A DNA stretch of 55,193 nt. Source: Magnetovibrio sp. (GTDB lineage Bacteria > Pseudomonadota > Alphaproteobacteria > Rhodospirillales_A > JABHCV01). Both the position numbers and the translations under genes were made by a program. The DNA lies in NCBI GenBank assembly GCA_002717285.1, contig PBDF01000005.1:16303-71495 (forward strand). The letters run 5' to 3'. Under the pieces are notes generated by a model that searched no databases, had not been told where the DNA came from, and saw only the letters and a list, made by a program, of their open reading frames with translations. Within the stretch, counting starts at the first letter, position 1, and the number at the start of each line of letters is the position of its first letter. Of this stretch, positions 27,669-36,120 are shown piece after piece.

Positions 27669-28454
27669 ATGAGATCATTAAATATTGCTGCGACAGGTAT
27701 GCTAGCACAACAGAGGAATGTCGAAGTTGTGTCAAACAACCTTGCCAATATGAATACGACTGGATTTATGCGGAGAAGAACTGAATTTCACGACTTGCTA
27801 TATCAAAACCTAAGAAGAGCAGGCTCTACGTCTTCAGATGCTGGCACAATTGTTCCATCTGGAGTAGCAATAGGCTTGGGAGTCAAGCTAGCAGCAGTTT
27901 ACCGCATTCATGAACAAGGCAACCTTAGTGCTACGGACAACACATTTGATCTTGCGCTTCAGGGTAAAGGCTTCTTTCAAATAGAATTACCAAGTGGCGA
28001 AACTAGCTACACTCGAGATGGCACCTTTCAATTGAATGCATCTGGCGAAATAGTAACTCATGACGGATACAAGCTACTTCCTGGTATAACCGTTCCAAGT
28101 AATGCAATCGATGTGACAATAAATGCTAGCGGCGAAGTCCTTGCCAAGATTGAGGGCCAAGTTGAATTGTCTAATGTTGGACAAATACAAACAGCGGTTT
28201 TCCCAAATGATGCAGGTCTTCAAGCCATGGGAAACAATTTATATATGGAAACACCAGCCTCAGGAACTCCAACAACAGGAGCACCAGCCTCAACCGGCTT
28301 TGGCTCAATATTGCAAGGTTTCCTTGAAACCTCCAACGTCAATGCAGTTGAAGAAATATCAAACTTAATTTCAGCCCAGCGTGCATATGAAATGAATTCT
28401 AAAGTTATTCAAACTTCTGATGAAATGATGGGCACCGTTGCCAACATGAGGTGA
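27669..28454 (+). CDS. flgG: Flagellar distal rod protein FlgG
   Basis: FlgG forms the distal rod that passes through the P and L rings. The 261-residue product is of exact family length. It starts MRSLNIAATGMLAQQRNVEVVSNNLANMNTTGF and ends with NAVEEISNLISAQRAYEMNSKVIQTSDEMM, both diagnostic. It has 73 bp before it, with AAAGGAAAAAG as ribosome binding site, and flgA 11 bp after it. Confidence 0.97.
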   Translation: MRSLNIAATGMLAQQRNVEVVSNNLANMNTTGFMRRRTEFHDLLYQNLRRAGSTSSDAGTIVPSGVAIGLGVKLAAVYRIHEQGNLSATDNTFDLALQGKGFFQIELPSGETSYTRDGTFQLNASGEIVTHDGYKLLPGITVPSNAIDVTINASGEVLAKIEGQVELSNVGQIQTAVFPNDAGLQAMGNNLYMETPASGTPTTGAPASTGFGSILQGFLETSNVNAVEEISNLISAQRAYEMNSKVIQTSDEMMGTVANMR

Positions 28455-28465
28455 GGATTTAGACT

Positions 28466-29464
28466 ATGAACAATTATCAAAATAGAGTTTACAATCTTCC
28501 CAGCTTAATACTTGCTATCTTGCTGGTGCTGGCTTTCCCCTTTTCAGCCCTATGCAGTGAAAAAATAAATTCACCGAGAGGAGAAATACTTAAGCACGTT
28601 GTCTTACGACAAAATGTTATGGTGGATAACCACCTAATTCTTCTTGGTGATCTCTTCAAAGGCGCAGGGAATAAAGCTTCCATTGCAGTAGCTTACGCTC
28701 CAGAACCCGGGCAAAAAGCTTTTTTTGATGCAAATTGGCTTTACCGTGTAGCCCATGGCCACGGTCTAAAATGGCGCCCAATAAGTATTAAACAAAGTAT
28801 TGAAGTAAACCGTAAAACAGTAACCATTGAACGTGATGAAATTGAAGATCATTTATTTGCTGCTCTGATTGATAAGGGCGCCGATCCCGAAATGACACTA
28901 AAACTAAGCAACCGATCAATTCAGTTACATGTACCTTCAAGGTCTGATGCAATTATTAAAGTTACAAATACTATTTACGATCAGCGTACAAAGAGGTTTT
29001 CCGCAAATATCTCAACACCAGGTTCCAAGGCAATTCGTGTCACCGGGCGTCTGCAAAAGATGCTTAATATTCCTGTTTTAAACCGGCGAATACCTAAAAA
29101 TGAGATCATTAAATCCGAGGATATAACCTGGGTCAAATCTCCATCTAGTAGAGTGCAAAACAACATAGTTCTATATGAGGACGATCTTGTTGGCAAAACC
29201 CCGAAAAGAGGCCTCCGAGCCGGCACACTTATTCGCAGTTCTGAAGTTCAACGTCCTATTTTAGTTGAAAAAGGGTCATTGGTAACAATAGTACTTAAAA
29301 CCCCTTTAATGGTCCTTACTTCACAAGGACGAGCTGTTGAGCCTGGGGCAAATGGCGATGTAATTCGCATCACCAACACCCAAAGCAATAAGGTGGTTCA
29401 AGCAGTAGTTACTGCAATGGGTGTAGCTTCAATTACACCAGCGAGCCAAATTAGTATGAATTAG
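28466..29464 (+). CDS. flgA: P-ring assembly chaperone FlgA
   Basis: FlgA is a periplasmic chaperone for FlgI in P-ring assembly. The 332-residue protein has an N-terminal signal peptide (about 10-30). Its C-terminal half holds the SAF-like region NRRIPKNEIIKSEDITWVKS and LVGKTPKRGLRAGTLI, followed by the FlgA C-terminal beta domain with VEPGANGDVIRITNTQSNKVVQAVV. The N-terminal half is less conserved, as usual in alphaproteobacteria. It sits between flgG and flgH. Confidence 0.92.
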   Translation: MNNYQNRVYNLPSLILAILLVLAFPFSALCSEKINSPRGEILKHVVLRQNVMVDNHLILLGDLFKGAGNKASIAVAYAPEPGQKAFFDANWLYRVAHGHGLKWRPISIKQSIEVNRKTVTIERDEIEDHLFAALIDKGADPEMTLKLSNRSIQLHVPSRSDAIIKVTNTIYDQRTKRFSANISTPGSKAIRVTGRLQKMLNIPVLNRRIPKNEIIKSEDITWVKSPSSRVQNNIVLYEDDLVGKTPKRGLRAGTLIRSSEVQRPILVEKGSLVTIVLKTPLMVLTSQGRAVEPGANGDVIRITNTQSNKVVQAVVTAMGVASITPASQISMN

Positions 29465-29474
29465 GAAAAATCTG

Positions 29475-30239
29475 ATGAAAAATCTCACATTATACAGTAC
29501 TGTCAAACTCGCCGTTGCAATAGCTGTTACTGCCAGCCTAACATCATGTACGGACACGGTTGGTCGTTTGTCAGAAGTTGGCAATGGCCCTAAACTTACC
29601 AAAATTACCAATCCTACAGCAACACCAGAATACCGCCCAGTAAGCATGCCTATGCCGACGCCTGAAATCGCAGAAGAAAATCCTAATTCATTGTGGCGGG
29701 CTGGCGCACGTGCTTTTTTCAAGGATCATAGGGCAAAAGAAATTGGTGAAATACTTACTGTCACGATGAACTTTACGGATAGTGCTACTTTAGACAACAC
29801 TACAACCCGAAAACGCGCTGACACAGAAGACACTGATGTAACCAATCTACTTGGACTTGAGAACGAGTTTACAAAAAAATTACCACAGGGCCTTACCAAC
29901 AGTTCTGTCATGAGTTTTGGGAACGCCCACGATACAAAGGGTACTGGGAACATTACTCGTAAGGAAGCCATTGCACTATCCATGGCTGCCGTTGTCACAC
30001 AGATCCTACCCAATGGTAATCTGGTAATCATTGGTCGCCAAGAAATGTTGGTAAATAAAGAAATTCGGGAGCTTATGGTTAGTGGTGTTGTAAGACCCGG
30101 CGATATTGAATCAGACAACACAATTGCCCATACTTCAATTGCTGAAATGCGCGTTGCCTATGGTGGACGCGGAACGCTGAGTGAGCTTCAGAAACCCCGC
30201 TGGGGAACTCAGATTTGGGATATAGTCTTTCCATTTTAA
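29475..30239 (+). CDS. flgH: Flagellar L-ring lipoprotein FlgH
   Basis: FlgH forms the outer-membrane L ring. The 254-residue product has a lipoprotein signal with lipobox LTSC, putting the lipidated Cys at residue 25. It contains SLWRAGARAFFKDHRAKEIGEILTVTM and a C-terminus with NKEIRELMVSGVVRPGDIESDNTI and AYGGRGTLSELQ, all conserved. It is the last gene of the flgF operon and converges on the DksA-like gene 31 bp away. Confidence 0.96.
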   Translation: MKNLTLYSTVKLAVAIAVTASLTSCTDTVGRLSEVGNGPKLTKITNPTATPEYRPVSMPMPTPEIAEENPNSLWRAGARAFFKDHRAKEIGEILTVTMNFTDSATLDNTTTRKRADTEDTDVTNLLGLENEFTKKLPQGLTNSSVMSFGNAHDTKGTGNITRKEAIALSMAAVVTQILPNGNLVIIGRQEMLVNKEIRELMVSGVVRPGDIESDNTIAHTSIAEMRVAYGGRGTLSELQKPRWGTQIWDIVFPF

Positions 30240-30270
30240 TAACCATCATTTAAACAAAAAGAGTTCAACA

Positions 30271-30699
30271 TTAATATTCACGGTGAGTTTTTTCCATTCG
30301 TTCGTGGCGCTCTTGAGCCTCTAAAGATAAAGTTGCAATAGGCCGGGCCTCAAGACGTGACAAGCTAATAGGTTCACTAGTTTCCTCGCAATAACCAAAT
30401 TCACCATTAGTTATACGTTCCAAGGCTTCGTCAATTTTAGTGATCAATTTGCGAGCACGGGCACGTGTTCGGAGCTCAAGAGATCGATCTGTCTCAATTG
30501 AGGCACGATCTGAAATATCAGGTTCCTGAATTCCACCTTGTTGAAGACTTTGAAGTGTTTCATTTGAGTCATTAAGGAGCTCACTCCGCCAGGTTAATAA
30601 CTTCTGTCTAAAATATTCTGACATGACTGGATTCATAAAATCTTCTTTCGTAGAAGGTTTATAATCGGGCGAGAGAGTAACGTTCATCGGTTTTTTCAT
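30271..30699 (-). CDS. dksA: DksA-family RNA polymerase-binding protein, zinc ligands mostly absent
   Basis: DksA proteins bind the RNA polymerase secondary channel and act with ppGpp. The 142-residue protein has a coiled coil (about 30-105) with SDRASIETDRSLELRTRARARKL, including the Asp-x-x-Asp-like tip region, and the C-terminal YCEETSEPISLSRLEARPIATLSLEAQERHERMEK. Only one Cys of the usual four zinc ligands is present, a variant common in alphaproteobacterial and zinc-independent DksA. It lies in the flagellar cluster between flgH and fliX, so a role in flagellar transcription is possible but not shown. Confidence 0.87.
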   Translation of the reverse strand: MKKPMNVTLSPDYKPSTKEDFMNPVMSEYFRQKLLTWRSELLNDSNETLQSLQQGGIQEPDISDRASIETDRSLELRTRARARKLITKIDEALERITNGEFGYCEETSEPISLSRLEARPIATLSLEAQERHERMEKTHREY

Positions 30700-30851
30700 A
30701 ATGTTTCACGATCTCGGTAAACTTTTACTAGGTTTTGGCGCGGAATATAGTGACGACGGCACTTAGCCGCAAGTGGGCATTTTAAATGTTATAAATAAAG
30801 TTTATCAGTAGCTAAATTGACGATGTCAAATTATGACAAAAACCATAGTTT

Positions 30852-31277
30852 CTAACGAGTCAATTTAGCAATTTCGACTTCAGCCCGAAGTTCTATTTCA
30901 TCGATAATCTCATTAAGCTTATCATCGTCTAACTGCCGACGGTTTGATCGAATTTTCTGTGCAATAGAGCCTAACTTGTCAATATCAATTTCACCAAGGA
31001 GCAAATCGCAACGAACCTCTTCCAGTTGGTCCAACAAATCCCCACCATACTGGCTTCCTATACGCCTACTGCGTCTCTGGTTCTGACTTTCCGCCTCCTG
31101 AATCGCCAGTATAGAGTCAACAGAGCTAACATTAGCCGCCTCTGTTGCCACAGAGGTATTATCACTTGCTAATGATCCTTTCAAATGTCTGGCAAATTCG
31201 GCCCCGTGCCCTGTTTCCACCTTTTGACGCGAGGCTGAAGATGCCGACTTACCTGATTTTACCTTTGATACCTTCAT
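30852..31277 (-). CDS. fliX: Flagellar assembly regulator FliX
   Basis: FliX links completion of the early basal body to activation of FlbD, the enhancer-binding activator of sigma-54 flagellar genes, in Caulobacter. The 141-residue protein has a disordered Ser/Lys-rich N-terminus, then GGDLLDQLEEVRCDLLLGEID and a C-terminal IIDEIELRAEVEIAKL, which is the FliX pattern. It is divergent from flgE. Its presence supports the FlbD-type elements found before flgF, flgE and flgI. Confidence 0.88.
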   Translation of the reverse strand: MKVSKVKSGKSASSASRQKVETGHGAEFARHLKGSLASDNTSVATEAANVSSVDSILAIQEAESQNQRRSRRIGSQYGGDLLDQLEEVRCDLLLGEIDIDKLGSIAQKIRSNRRQLDDDKLNEIIDEIELRAEVEIAKLTR

Positions 31278-31433
31278 ATCTTATTTGTGCAGTTTTTATA
31301 GCAATACGTAAATAGCTCTCAAATAACTTAGCTGAATATGTTAATAGTGCAACAGCAAGCCTAAACAATTTGTTAAGCACATGTCTTGTCAACAATCTAG
31401 GCTTTCAAGACCCTCGCAACAACAGCTTTTTTA

Positions 31434-31448
31434 CCCGGCAATATCTGC
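31434..31448 (+). promoter_or_regulatory. Candidate FlbD/ftr-like enhancer element upstream of flgE
   Basis: CCCGGCAATATCTGC has the core GGCAA-N3-CTGC starting at 31437, 108 bp upstream of the -24 box. It matches the elements before flgF and flgI. Confidence 0.55.
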
Positions 31449-31544
31449 TCCATTACAACCAAAACGGTAAAAAAAGCTACTGCCTGAATTACCTTCTAAA
31501 ATAAAATATCAATATAAATCAACGTTTTACATACCTTTGAATGT

Positions 31545-31560
31545 TGGCATCTATTTTGCT
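31545..31560 (+). promoter_or_regulatory. Sigma-54 promoter of flgE
   Basis: TGGCAT-N5-TTGCT matches the -24/-12 consensus at 10 of 11 positions, with the required 10-bp spacing between GG and GC. It ends 69 bp before the flgE ATG. Confidence 0.8.
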
Positions 31561-31629
31561 TAAATATTAAAGGAACAGTTTGTTTGCAATATTTGTGTCT
31601 GAGATTCAAGGCCCCGGAGAAAAAAAGTA

Positions 31630-33933
31630 ATGACAATTTATTCAAATTTTTCAGTACCTACCCTTGGCATGATGGCTCAAAGTACTGCTCTGAGTAACAT
31701 TGGTAATAATATCGCTAATGCTACAACTGGAGGTTTCAAAAGGACAGACACTAACTTTTCCACTCTTCTAAGCAGTTCTTTGGACAAACAATCTGACCTC
31801 AGCGGCATTGCTCCAAAGAACTTAAACCGAATCACTCAATCAGGTAATATTGTAGCAAGCGATCGAGATCTAGATGTAGCAATTAATGGCCGGGGGTTTT
31901 TTATTTTAAACTCCAAAGTGGACGGTAGTGGACAGGAATATTACGGTCGAGATGGATCATTTGATATTGCCGCAGTAAATGACATCACCGTAGCTGGAAT
32001 TGGAGGCACGAATATTACAACCAAGGATGGTTACCTTGTTGACAAAAATGGATATTTTCTTCAGGGGTGGACACCTGACCCAACAACTGGCCTATTTAAC
32101 AGCACAGCCTTATCTTCTTTAAGAGTTGATGATTATGCCTTTGCAACAACGAGCAGGCCAACAACAAATGCATATCTAAATCTGAACCTACCCTCAACTG
32201 ATAAACCAGGCCTGTCCGAAGTCAGAGAATTTACCCTATCAGGCACTATAGAGGCTAATGACATATTTAGTATTACCGTCGAAGGTACTACTGTTAACTA
32301 TACAGTAGCTGCCACTGACACCAGTTTAAATGATATTCGCACGGGTATTATCTCAGCGGTAAATGCAGACACAACCATTAGTGCCTTAGCGACAGCCTCC
32401 GCGAGTTCGACAGACTCAAAACTTATCATTAGTGGGGTGACCCAAGGCACAGCACTTGATGTCTCTGCCACTACAACAAACGTCAGCGGTGGCACAAATG
32501 ACAACCAGATATCAGGAGCAGTAATCCAAAATCCGACGGCCCATGACGCAAGAATTTACAGCATGGGGGTAATTGACTCTAACGGCGTTACCAGAACAGC
32601 ACAGCTAAACTTTTCAAAAACAGCAACTAACACATGGCAATTTTCCACAAGTATTAGCAAAACCCCAGTAGCTCAAGTAGACACCATTACTCTTGCGGGA
32701 ACGATTGAAGCTGGAGATGTTTACAACATTGTTGTCGATAATAAAACATTCAGCCAGACTGCCATTGCTACTGATACTCTTGCGACCATTCGTGATGCCC
32801 TTGTGACCAGCATTAATGGATCTGCTGAGACAAATGTCACGGCAGCTGCAAGCGGGACAGACGCCTTAACCTTGACAGCCGATACCGCAGGAACGTCTTT
32901 TAGTGCCATTCCATCTACAACAAACAGGACACCAGTTGCACAAATAGACAATGTTACTTTAAGCAACACCTACGCAATAGGTGACCAAGTTTCAATTGAC
33001 ATTAATGGAATTGGCGCTGTTACCTATACTGTAGCTGCCAACGACTTAACAGCAAATGGTGATGGAACCGGTGGTGCAGTTACGGGTAGTTCTGCGGCAG
33101 CTTATAATAACATCACAAAGAACTTTAAAGCCGCAATTGTTGCTGACGCACCCACAGCTGCTTTGGTTACTGCAGCAGATACTGGTAGTGGCTCAGGACT
33201 CATAACATTAACATCAGTGACGCCAGGCACAGGCTTCACCCTTGCAAGTAGCGTGACCTCGGCAGCTGGCCTTTTGAGCGCTACCACCTCAACGCCAAAT
33301 ACTTCAGCTAATAGTGATAACGCAATAACAAGTGTTAATACCACAGCTAATGTACTAAGTTCAGAATTAACTACTACCGATATTGGAACTATTACCTTTA
33401 ACGCTGACGGAACACTTGCCACACCAGCAACAGGGTTATTTAACCTGACATTAAACTTCCCAGAGAATGGAAGTATAGCAGCCACGACCGAGTCGGTTGC
33501 TCTTGACATAAGCAAGTTTGTCCAATTTGATGGCGACTTTCAAACCTTTAGTTTTACCAAAAACGGCTACGCTCAGGCTTCTACGCAAAGCATTAAATTT
33601 AAAGAAAATGGGGACGTTGTTGCTGGCTTCGACGATGCAACATTTCGCTCAGTCTATAGGATACCTCTTGCACAGTTCTTCAATGCAAATGCACTACAGG
33701 AACACAATGGTAATATATATCAAGCAACTGAGGACTCAGGCAGCGCCTTCATTATTGATGTCAATAGTAGCGATTATGCATCGTTTTCAACCAATGCACA
33801 TGAACTCTCAAACGTAAATCTGACAGGTGAGTTTACCAAAATGATGATGACGCAAACTGCATACAACTCATCATCAACTGTTTTCAAAACTGTTGATGAA
33901 ATGGTCGCTACAGCAAGGGATCTTAAACGTTAG
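31630..33933 (+). CDS. flgE: Flagellar hook protein FlgE (long form)
   Basis: FlgE polymerises into the hook. The 767-residue product has the axial N-terminus STALSNIGNNIANATTGGFKRTDTNF, the hook motif DLDVAINGRGFFIL and a C-terminal VNLTGEFTKMMMTQTAYNSSSTVFKTVDEM. It is longer than typical FlgE (400-600). The extra length is a Thr/Ala-rich middle region (about 200-560) made of related modules: FTLSGTIEANDIFSITVEG from 201, ITLAGTIEAGDVYNIVVDN from 353 and VTLSNTYAIGDQVSIDING from 441. The same modules occur in FlgL (38356). Transcription is from its own sigma-54 promoter. Confidence 0.93.
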   Translation: MTIYSNFSVPTLGMMAQSTALSNIGNNIANATTGGFKRTDTNFSTLLSSSLDKQSDLSGIAPKNLNRITQSGNIVASDRDLDVAINGRGFFILNSKVDGSGQEYYGRDGSFDIAAVNDITVAGIGGTNITTKDGYLVDKNGYFLQGWTPDPTTGLFNSTALSSLRVDDYAFATTSRPTTNAYLNLNLPSTDKPGLSEVREFTLSGTIEANDIFSITVEGTTVNYTVAATDTSLNDIRTGIISAVNADTTISALATASASSTDSKLIISGVTQGTALDVSATTTNVSGGTNDNQISGAVIQNPTAHDARIYSMGVIDSNGVTRTAQLNFSKTATNTWQFSTSISKTPVAQVDTITLAGTIEAGDVYNIVVDNKTFSQTAIATDTLATIRDALVTSINGSAETNVTAAASGTDALTLTADTAGTSFSAIPSTTNRTPVAQIDNVTLSNTYAIGDQVSIDINGIGAVTYTVAANDLTANGDGTGGAVTGSSAAAYNNITKNFKAAIVADAPTAALVTAADTGSGSGLITLTSVTPGTGFTLASSVTSAAGLLSATTSTPNTSANSDNAITSVNTTANVLSSELTTTDIGTITFNADGTLATPATGLFNLTLNFPENGSIAATTESVALDISKFVQFDGDFQTFSFTKNGYAQASTQSIKFKENGDVVAGFDDATFRSVYRIPLAQFFNANALQEHNGNIYQATEDSGSAFIIDVNSSDYASFSTNAHELSNVNLTGEFTKMMMTQTAYNSSSTVFKTVDEMVATARDLKR
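32230..33300 (+). repeat. Module array in FlgE shared with FlgL
   Basis: Residues about 201-557 contain two modules of the type TLxGTIEAGDxYxIxV and one with IDNVTLSNTYAIGDQVSIDING plus DLTANGDGTGGAV. The last is almost identical in FlgL (IDNVTLANTFAAGDSISVNING and DLTANGDGTGGAV at 39277-39430), and the DNA is also clearly similar there. Confidence 0.7.
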
Positions 33934-33950
33934 AGAGCATTTAATTAACT

Positions 33951-33964
33951 CGGCAATTTCTTCC
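33951..33964 (+). promoter_or_regulatory. Candidate FlbD/ftr-like enhancer element upstream of flgI
   Basis: CGGCAATTTCTTCC carries GGCAA-N3-CTTC starting at 33952, 107 bp upstream of the -24 box. It starts 18 bp past the flgE stop. Confidence 0.5.
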
Positions 33965-34058
33965 AATTATTCGTTTTATAAGGGTATTTTTGTCCCCAAA
34001 AGTCGGGACGTAAAAAAAAATATTATTTAAAATCAATCTATTAGAAAATTTAAATATA

Positions 34059-34074
34059 TGGCACGGAATTCGCA
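34059..34074 (+). promoter_or_regulatory. Sigma-54 promoter of the flgI operon
   Basis: TGGCAC-N5-TCGCA has a perfect -24 box and the required GG-N10-GC spacing. It ends 66 bp before the flgI ATG. Confidence 0.75.
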
Positions 34075-34140
34075 TTAATTAAGTAAGAAACGCAGAATAT
34101 ACACTTTGCAAATGCCTACTAAATTTGTACGGAAAGAAAA

Positions 34141-35334
34141 ATGATTAAAAAAACAGACGCATTTCATAGATTTCCAAGTCTGATAAAGCTTTTAGAGATT
34201 ACCAATTTTTTTTCTTCAACAAAAAAACTTTTGCTGATACTTACCTTGAGTCTATTTGCAATAAACATTTTTAATTCCTCGGCACATACTGCGTCACGCA
34301 TAAAAGATATAACTGATTTCGAAGGCGTGCGAGATAACATGTTGGTTGGTTATGGCTTAGTTGTTGGCTTAAGCGGTACCGGTGACTCCATGAAAAACGG
34401 ACATTTTACGAAGCAAAGCTTAAAAGCAATGCTTAACCGACTTGGCGTAAAACCAACAGATGCCGGTCTAGATTCTAAAAACGTTGCTGCAGTAATGGTA
34501 ACAGCAAAACTCCCTCCTTTCTCTCGTAAAGGCTCCCGAATTGACGTAACCGTCAGCTCTTTGGGAGACTCTTCAAGTTTGTTGGGAGGCACTCTACTAG
34601 TCACGCCCATCCTTGGTGCAGATGGCGAAGTTTATGCCGTTGCACAAGGGCAATTAGCAGTTGGTGGTTTCTCAGCAGCAGGTAATGCAGAAACGATTAC
34701 CAAAGGAGTTCCAACCAGCGCACGCATAGCCAACGGGGGTATTGTTGAACGCGAAGTCAAGTTTGAGTTGGCAAATCTTAAGAATGTCAAAATGACTCTT
34801 CGCAATCCAGATTTCACAACGGCACGTCGCATTGCCATGGCAATAAATGCATTTCTTGGGACGTCAGCAGCAACTGTAATAGACACTACCACCGTCCAAA
34901 TACTGGTTCCTCGTGATTATCAAGGAAACGTTGTCAATTTACTGACCGATGTTGAACAACTCCGCATCGTGCCAGATCAATTGGCACGAGTGATTATTGA
35001 TGAACAATCGGGCATCATAGTTATGGGTGAAAATGTTCGCATCAGCACAGTCGCTATTGCTCAGGGCAACTTGACCATCAGAATTAGTGAAGCTCAGCAA
35101 GTCTCGCAGCCTGGCCCTTTCGCAGAAGTCGGTACCACACAGACAACAGAACGAACTGATGTTGGCGTTGATCAAGGGGCTGATAATCGATTGGCTGTTG
35201 TTAATGAAAGCATCACCTTACAAGAGATGGTAAACGGTTTAAACGCTCTTGGAATTGGTCCCCGCGATATGATTACCATACTCCAGGCAATTAAAGCTGC
35301 CGGTGCCATGCAAGCCTCAATTGAGGTAATGTAA
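34141..35334 (+). CDS. flgI: Flagellar P-ring protein FlgI
   Basis: FlgI forms the periplasmic P ring around the rod. The 397-residue product has a long N-terminal region with a signal peptide core at about 30-48, then SRIKDITDFEGVRDNMLVGYGLVVGLSGTGDS, which is diagnostic. The C-terminus has LNALGIGPRDMITILQAIKAAGAMQA. The first about 28 residues before the hydrophobic core are longer than usual. GGAAAG lies 5 nt before the ATG. The stop overlaps the next gene's start as TAATG. Confidence 0.96.
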   Translation: MIKKTDAFHRFPSLIKLLEITNFFSSTKKLLLILTLSLFAINIFNSSAHTASRIKDITDFEGVRDNMLVGYGLVVGLSGTGDSMKNGHFTKQSLKAMLNRLGVKPTDAGLDSKNVAAVMVTAKLPPFSRKGSRIDVTVSSLGDSSSLLGGTLLVTPILGADGEVYAVAQGQLAVGGFSAAGNAETITKGVPTSARIANGGIVEREVKFELANLKNVKMTLRNPDFTTARRIAMAINAFLGTSAATVIDTTTVQILVPRDYQGNVVNLLTDVEQLRIVPDQLARVIIDEQSGIIVMGENVRISTVAIAQGNLTIRISEAQQVSQPGPFAEVGTTQTTERTDVGVDQGADNRLAVVNESITLQEMVNGLNALGIGPRDMITILQAIKAAGAMQASIEVM

Positions 35335-35657
35335 TGAACATCCCATCAACATCCAACACGCTCTCTCTAGAAGCTACAATGATTCCTACTAATTCTAAAA
35401 TCACGCCTGTCGCTAGAGGTAACATTAATCAGTTACGTAAAACTGCGCAAGAATTTGAGGCTTCTTTTCTCAGCCAAATGTTAAAGCCAATGTTCGCAAA
35501 CCTCGGAGCTGAGGGACCTTTTGGAGGTGGCACAGGTGAAGAGATGTGGCGCTCACTACAGGTAGATGAATACGGCAAAGTTATTGCCAAAAAAGGCGGT
35601 ATTGGCCTTGCTGACAATATTTTTCATGAAATGCTCAAACTTCAGGAGGTCAAATAA
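35334..35657 (+). CDS. flgJ: Rod-binding protein, FlgJ N-terminal type
   Basis: This 107-residue protein matches the rod-capping N-terminal domain of FlgJ, with LRKTAQEFEASFLSQMLKPMF and GGTGEEMWRSLQVDEYGKVIAKKGGIGLADNI. The muramidase domain found in enteric FlgJ is absent, which is usual in alphaproteobacteria. It is coupled to flgI (TAATG) and followed 2 bp later by flgN. Confidence 0.88.
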   Translation: MNIPSTSNTLSLEATMIPTNSKITPVARGNINQLRKTAQEFEASFLSQMLKPMFANLGAEGPFGGGTGEEMWRSLQVDEYGKVIAKKGGIGLADNIFHEMLKLQEVK

Positions 35658-35659
35658 TT

Positions 35660-36103
35660 ATGGACTCAACAGGCAGAGTAAATGACTTGATTGAAATTAC
35701 CGAACGCCTTGCCAGGCTTTTGAAAAAGGAAAATGAGGCACTCATCAACAATAATGCCAACGAGGCAACCCAATACCTTGATGAAAAAGGCAATTTGAGT
35801 CGCATCTACGAAACCCGTATACAATGCTTAATTGATGACCCCTCTATCCTCGACAATGCTACCCCAGAACTTCGCAAAAAACTTCGTGAATTAGGTGAAA
35901 CAGTAAACACAATGATTCAAGAAAATGCCCAACTTTTGAAAATTACCATTGAGGCAAATCGCAGAGTAGTCGCGATGGTTGCAGATGCCGTCAAAACTCA
36001 ACAACCTGGACCAGGAACTTATTCTGCAAAAGGTACTGCCGATAAAAATGACGTCCACTCGGCTCCACGTAATCTCGCACTATCACTTGATCGATCCCTC
36101 TAG
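35660..36103 (+). CDS. flgN: FlgN-like export chaperone
   Basis: The 147-residue protein is largely alpha-helical, with LIEITERLARLLKKENEALINN and later LGETVNTMIQENAQLLKITIEANRRVVAMV. This fits FlgN, the chaperone for the hook-filament junction proteins FlgK and FlgL. Its position directly before flgK and flgL supports this. The last about 35 residues are polar and probably disordered. Similarity is at the level of pattern and context. Confidence 0.75.
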   Translation: MDSTGRVNDLIEITERLARLLKKENEALINNNANEATQYLDEKGNLSRIYETRIQCLIDDPSILDNATPELRKKLRELGETVNTMIQENAQLLKITIEANRRVVAMVADAVKTQQPGPGTYSAKGTADKNDVHSAPRNLALSLDRSL

Positions 36104-36120
36104 GAGAGCTGGAAAACATA

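Larger units (their letters stand above)
31278..31629. other. Divergent control region fliX / flgE
   Basis: This 352-bp gap holds a GGCAA-type element (31434), a further CCTCGCAACAACAGC at 31412, and the flgE sigma-54 promoter (31545). No gene is seen. Confidence 0.7.

Noticed and set aside
33102..33515. 137-codon minus-strand frame inside flgE, and similar frames opposite flgL and flgK
   Set aside because: Hydrophobic Val/Ala-rich antisense of Thr/Ala-rich modules, not genes.
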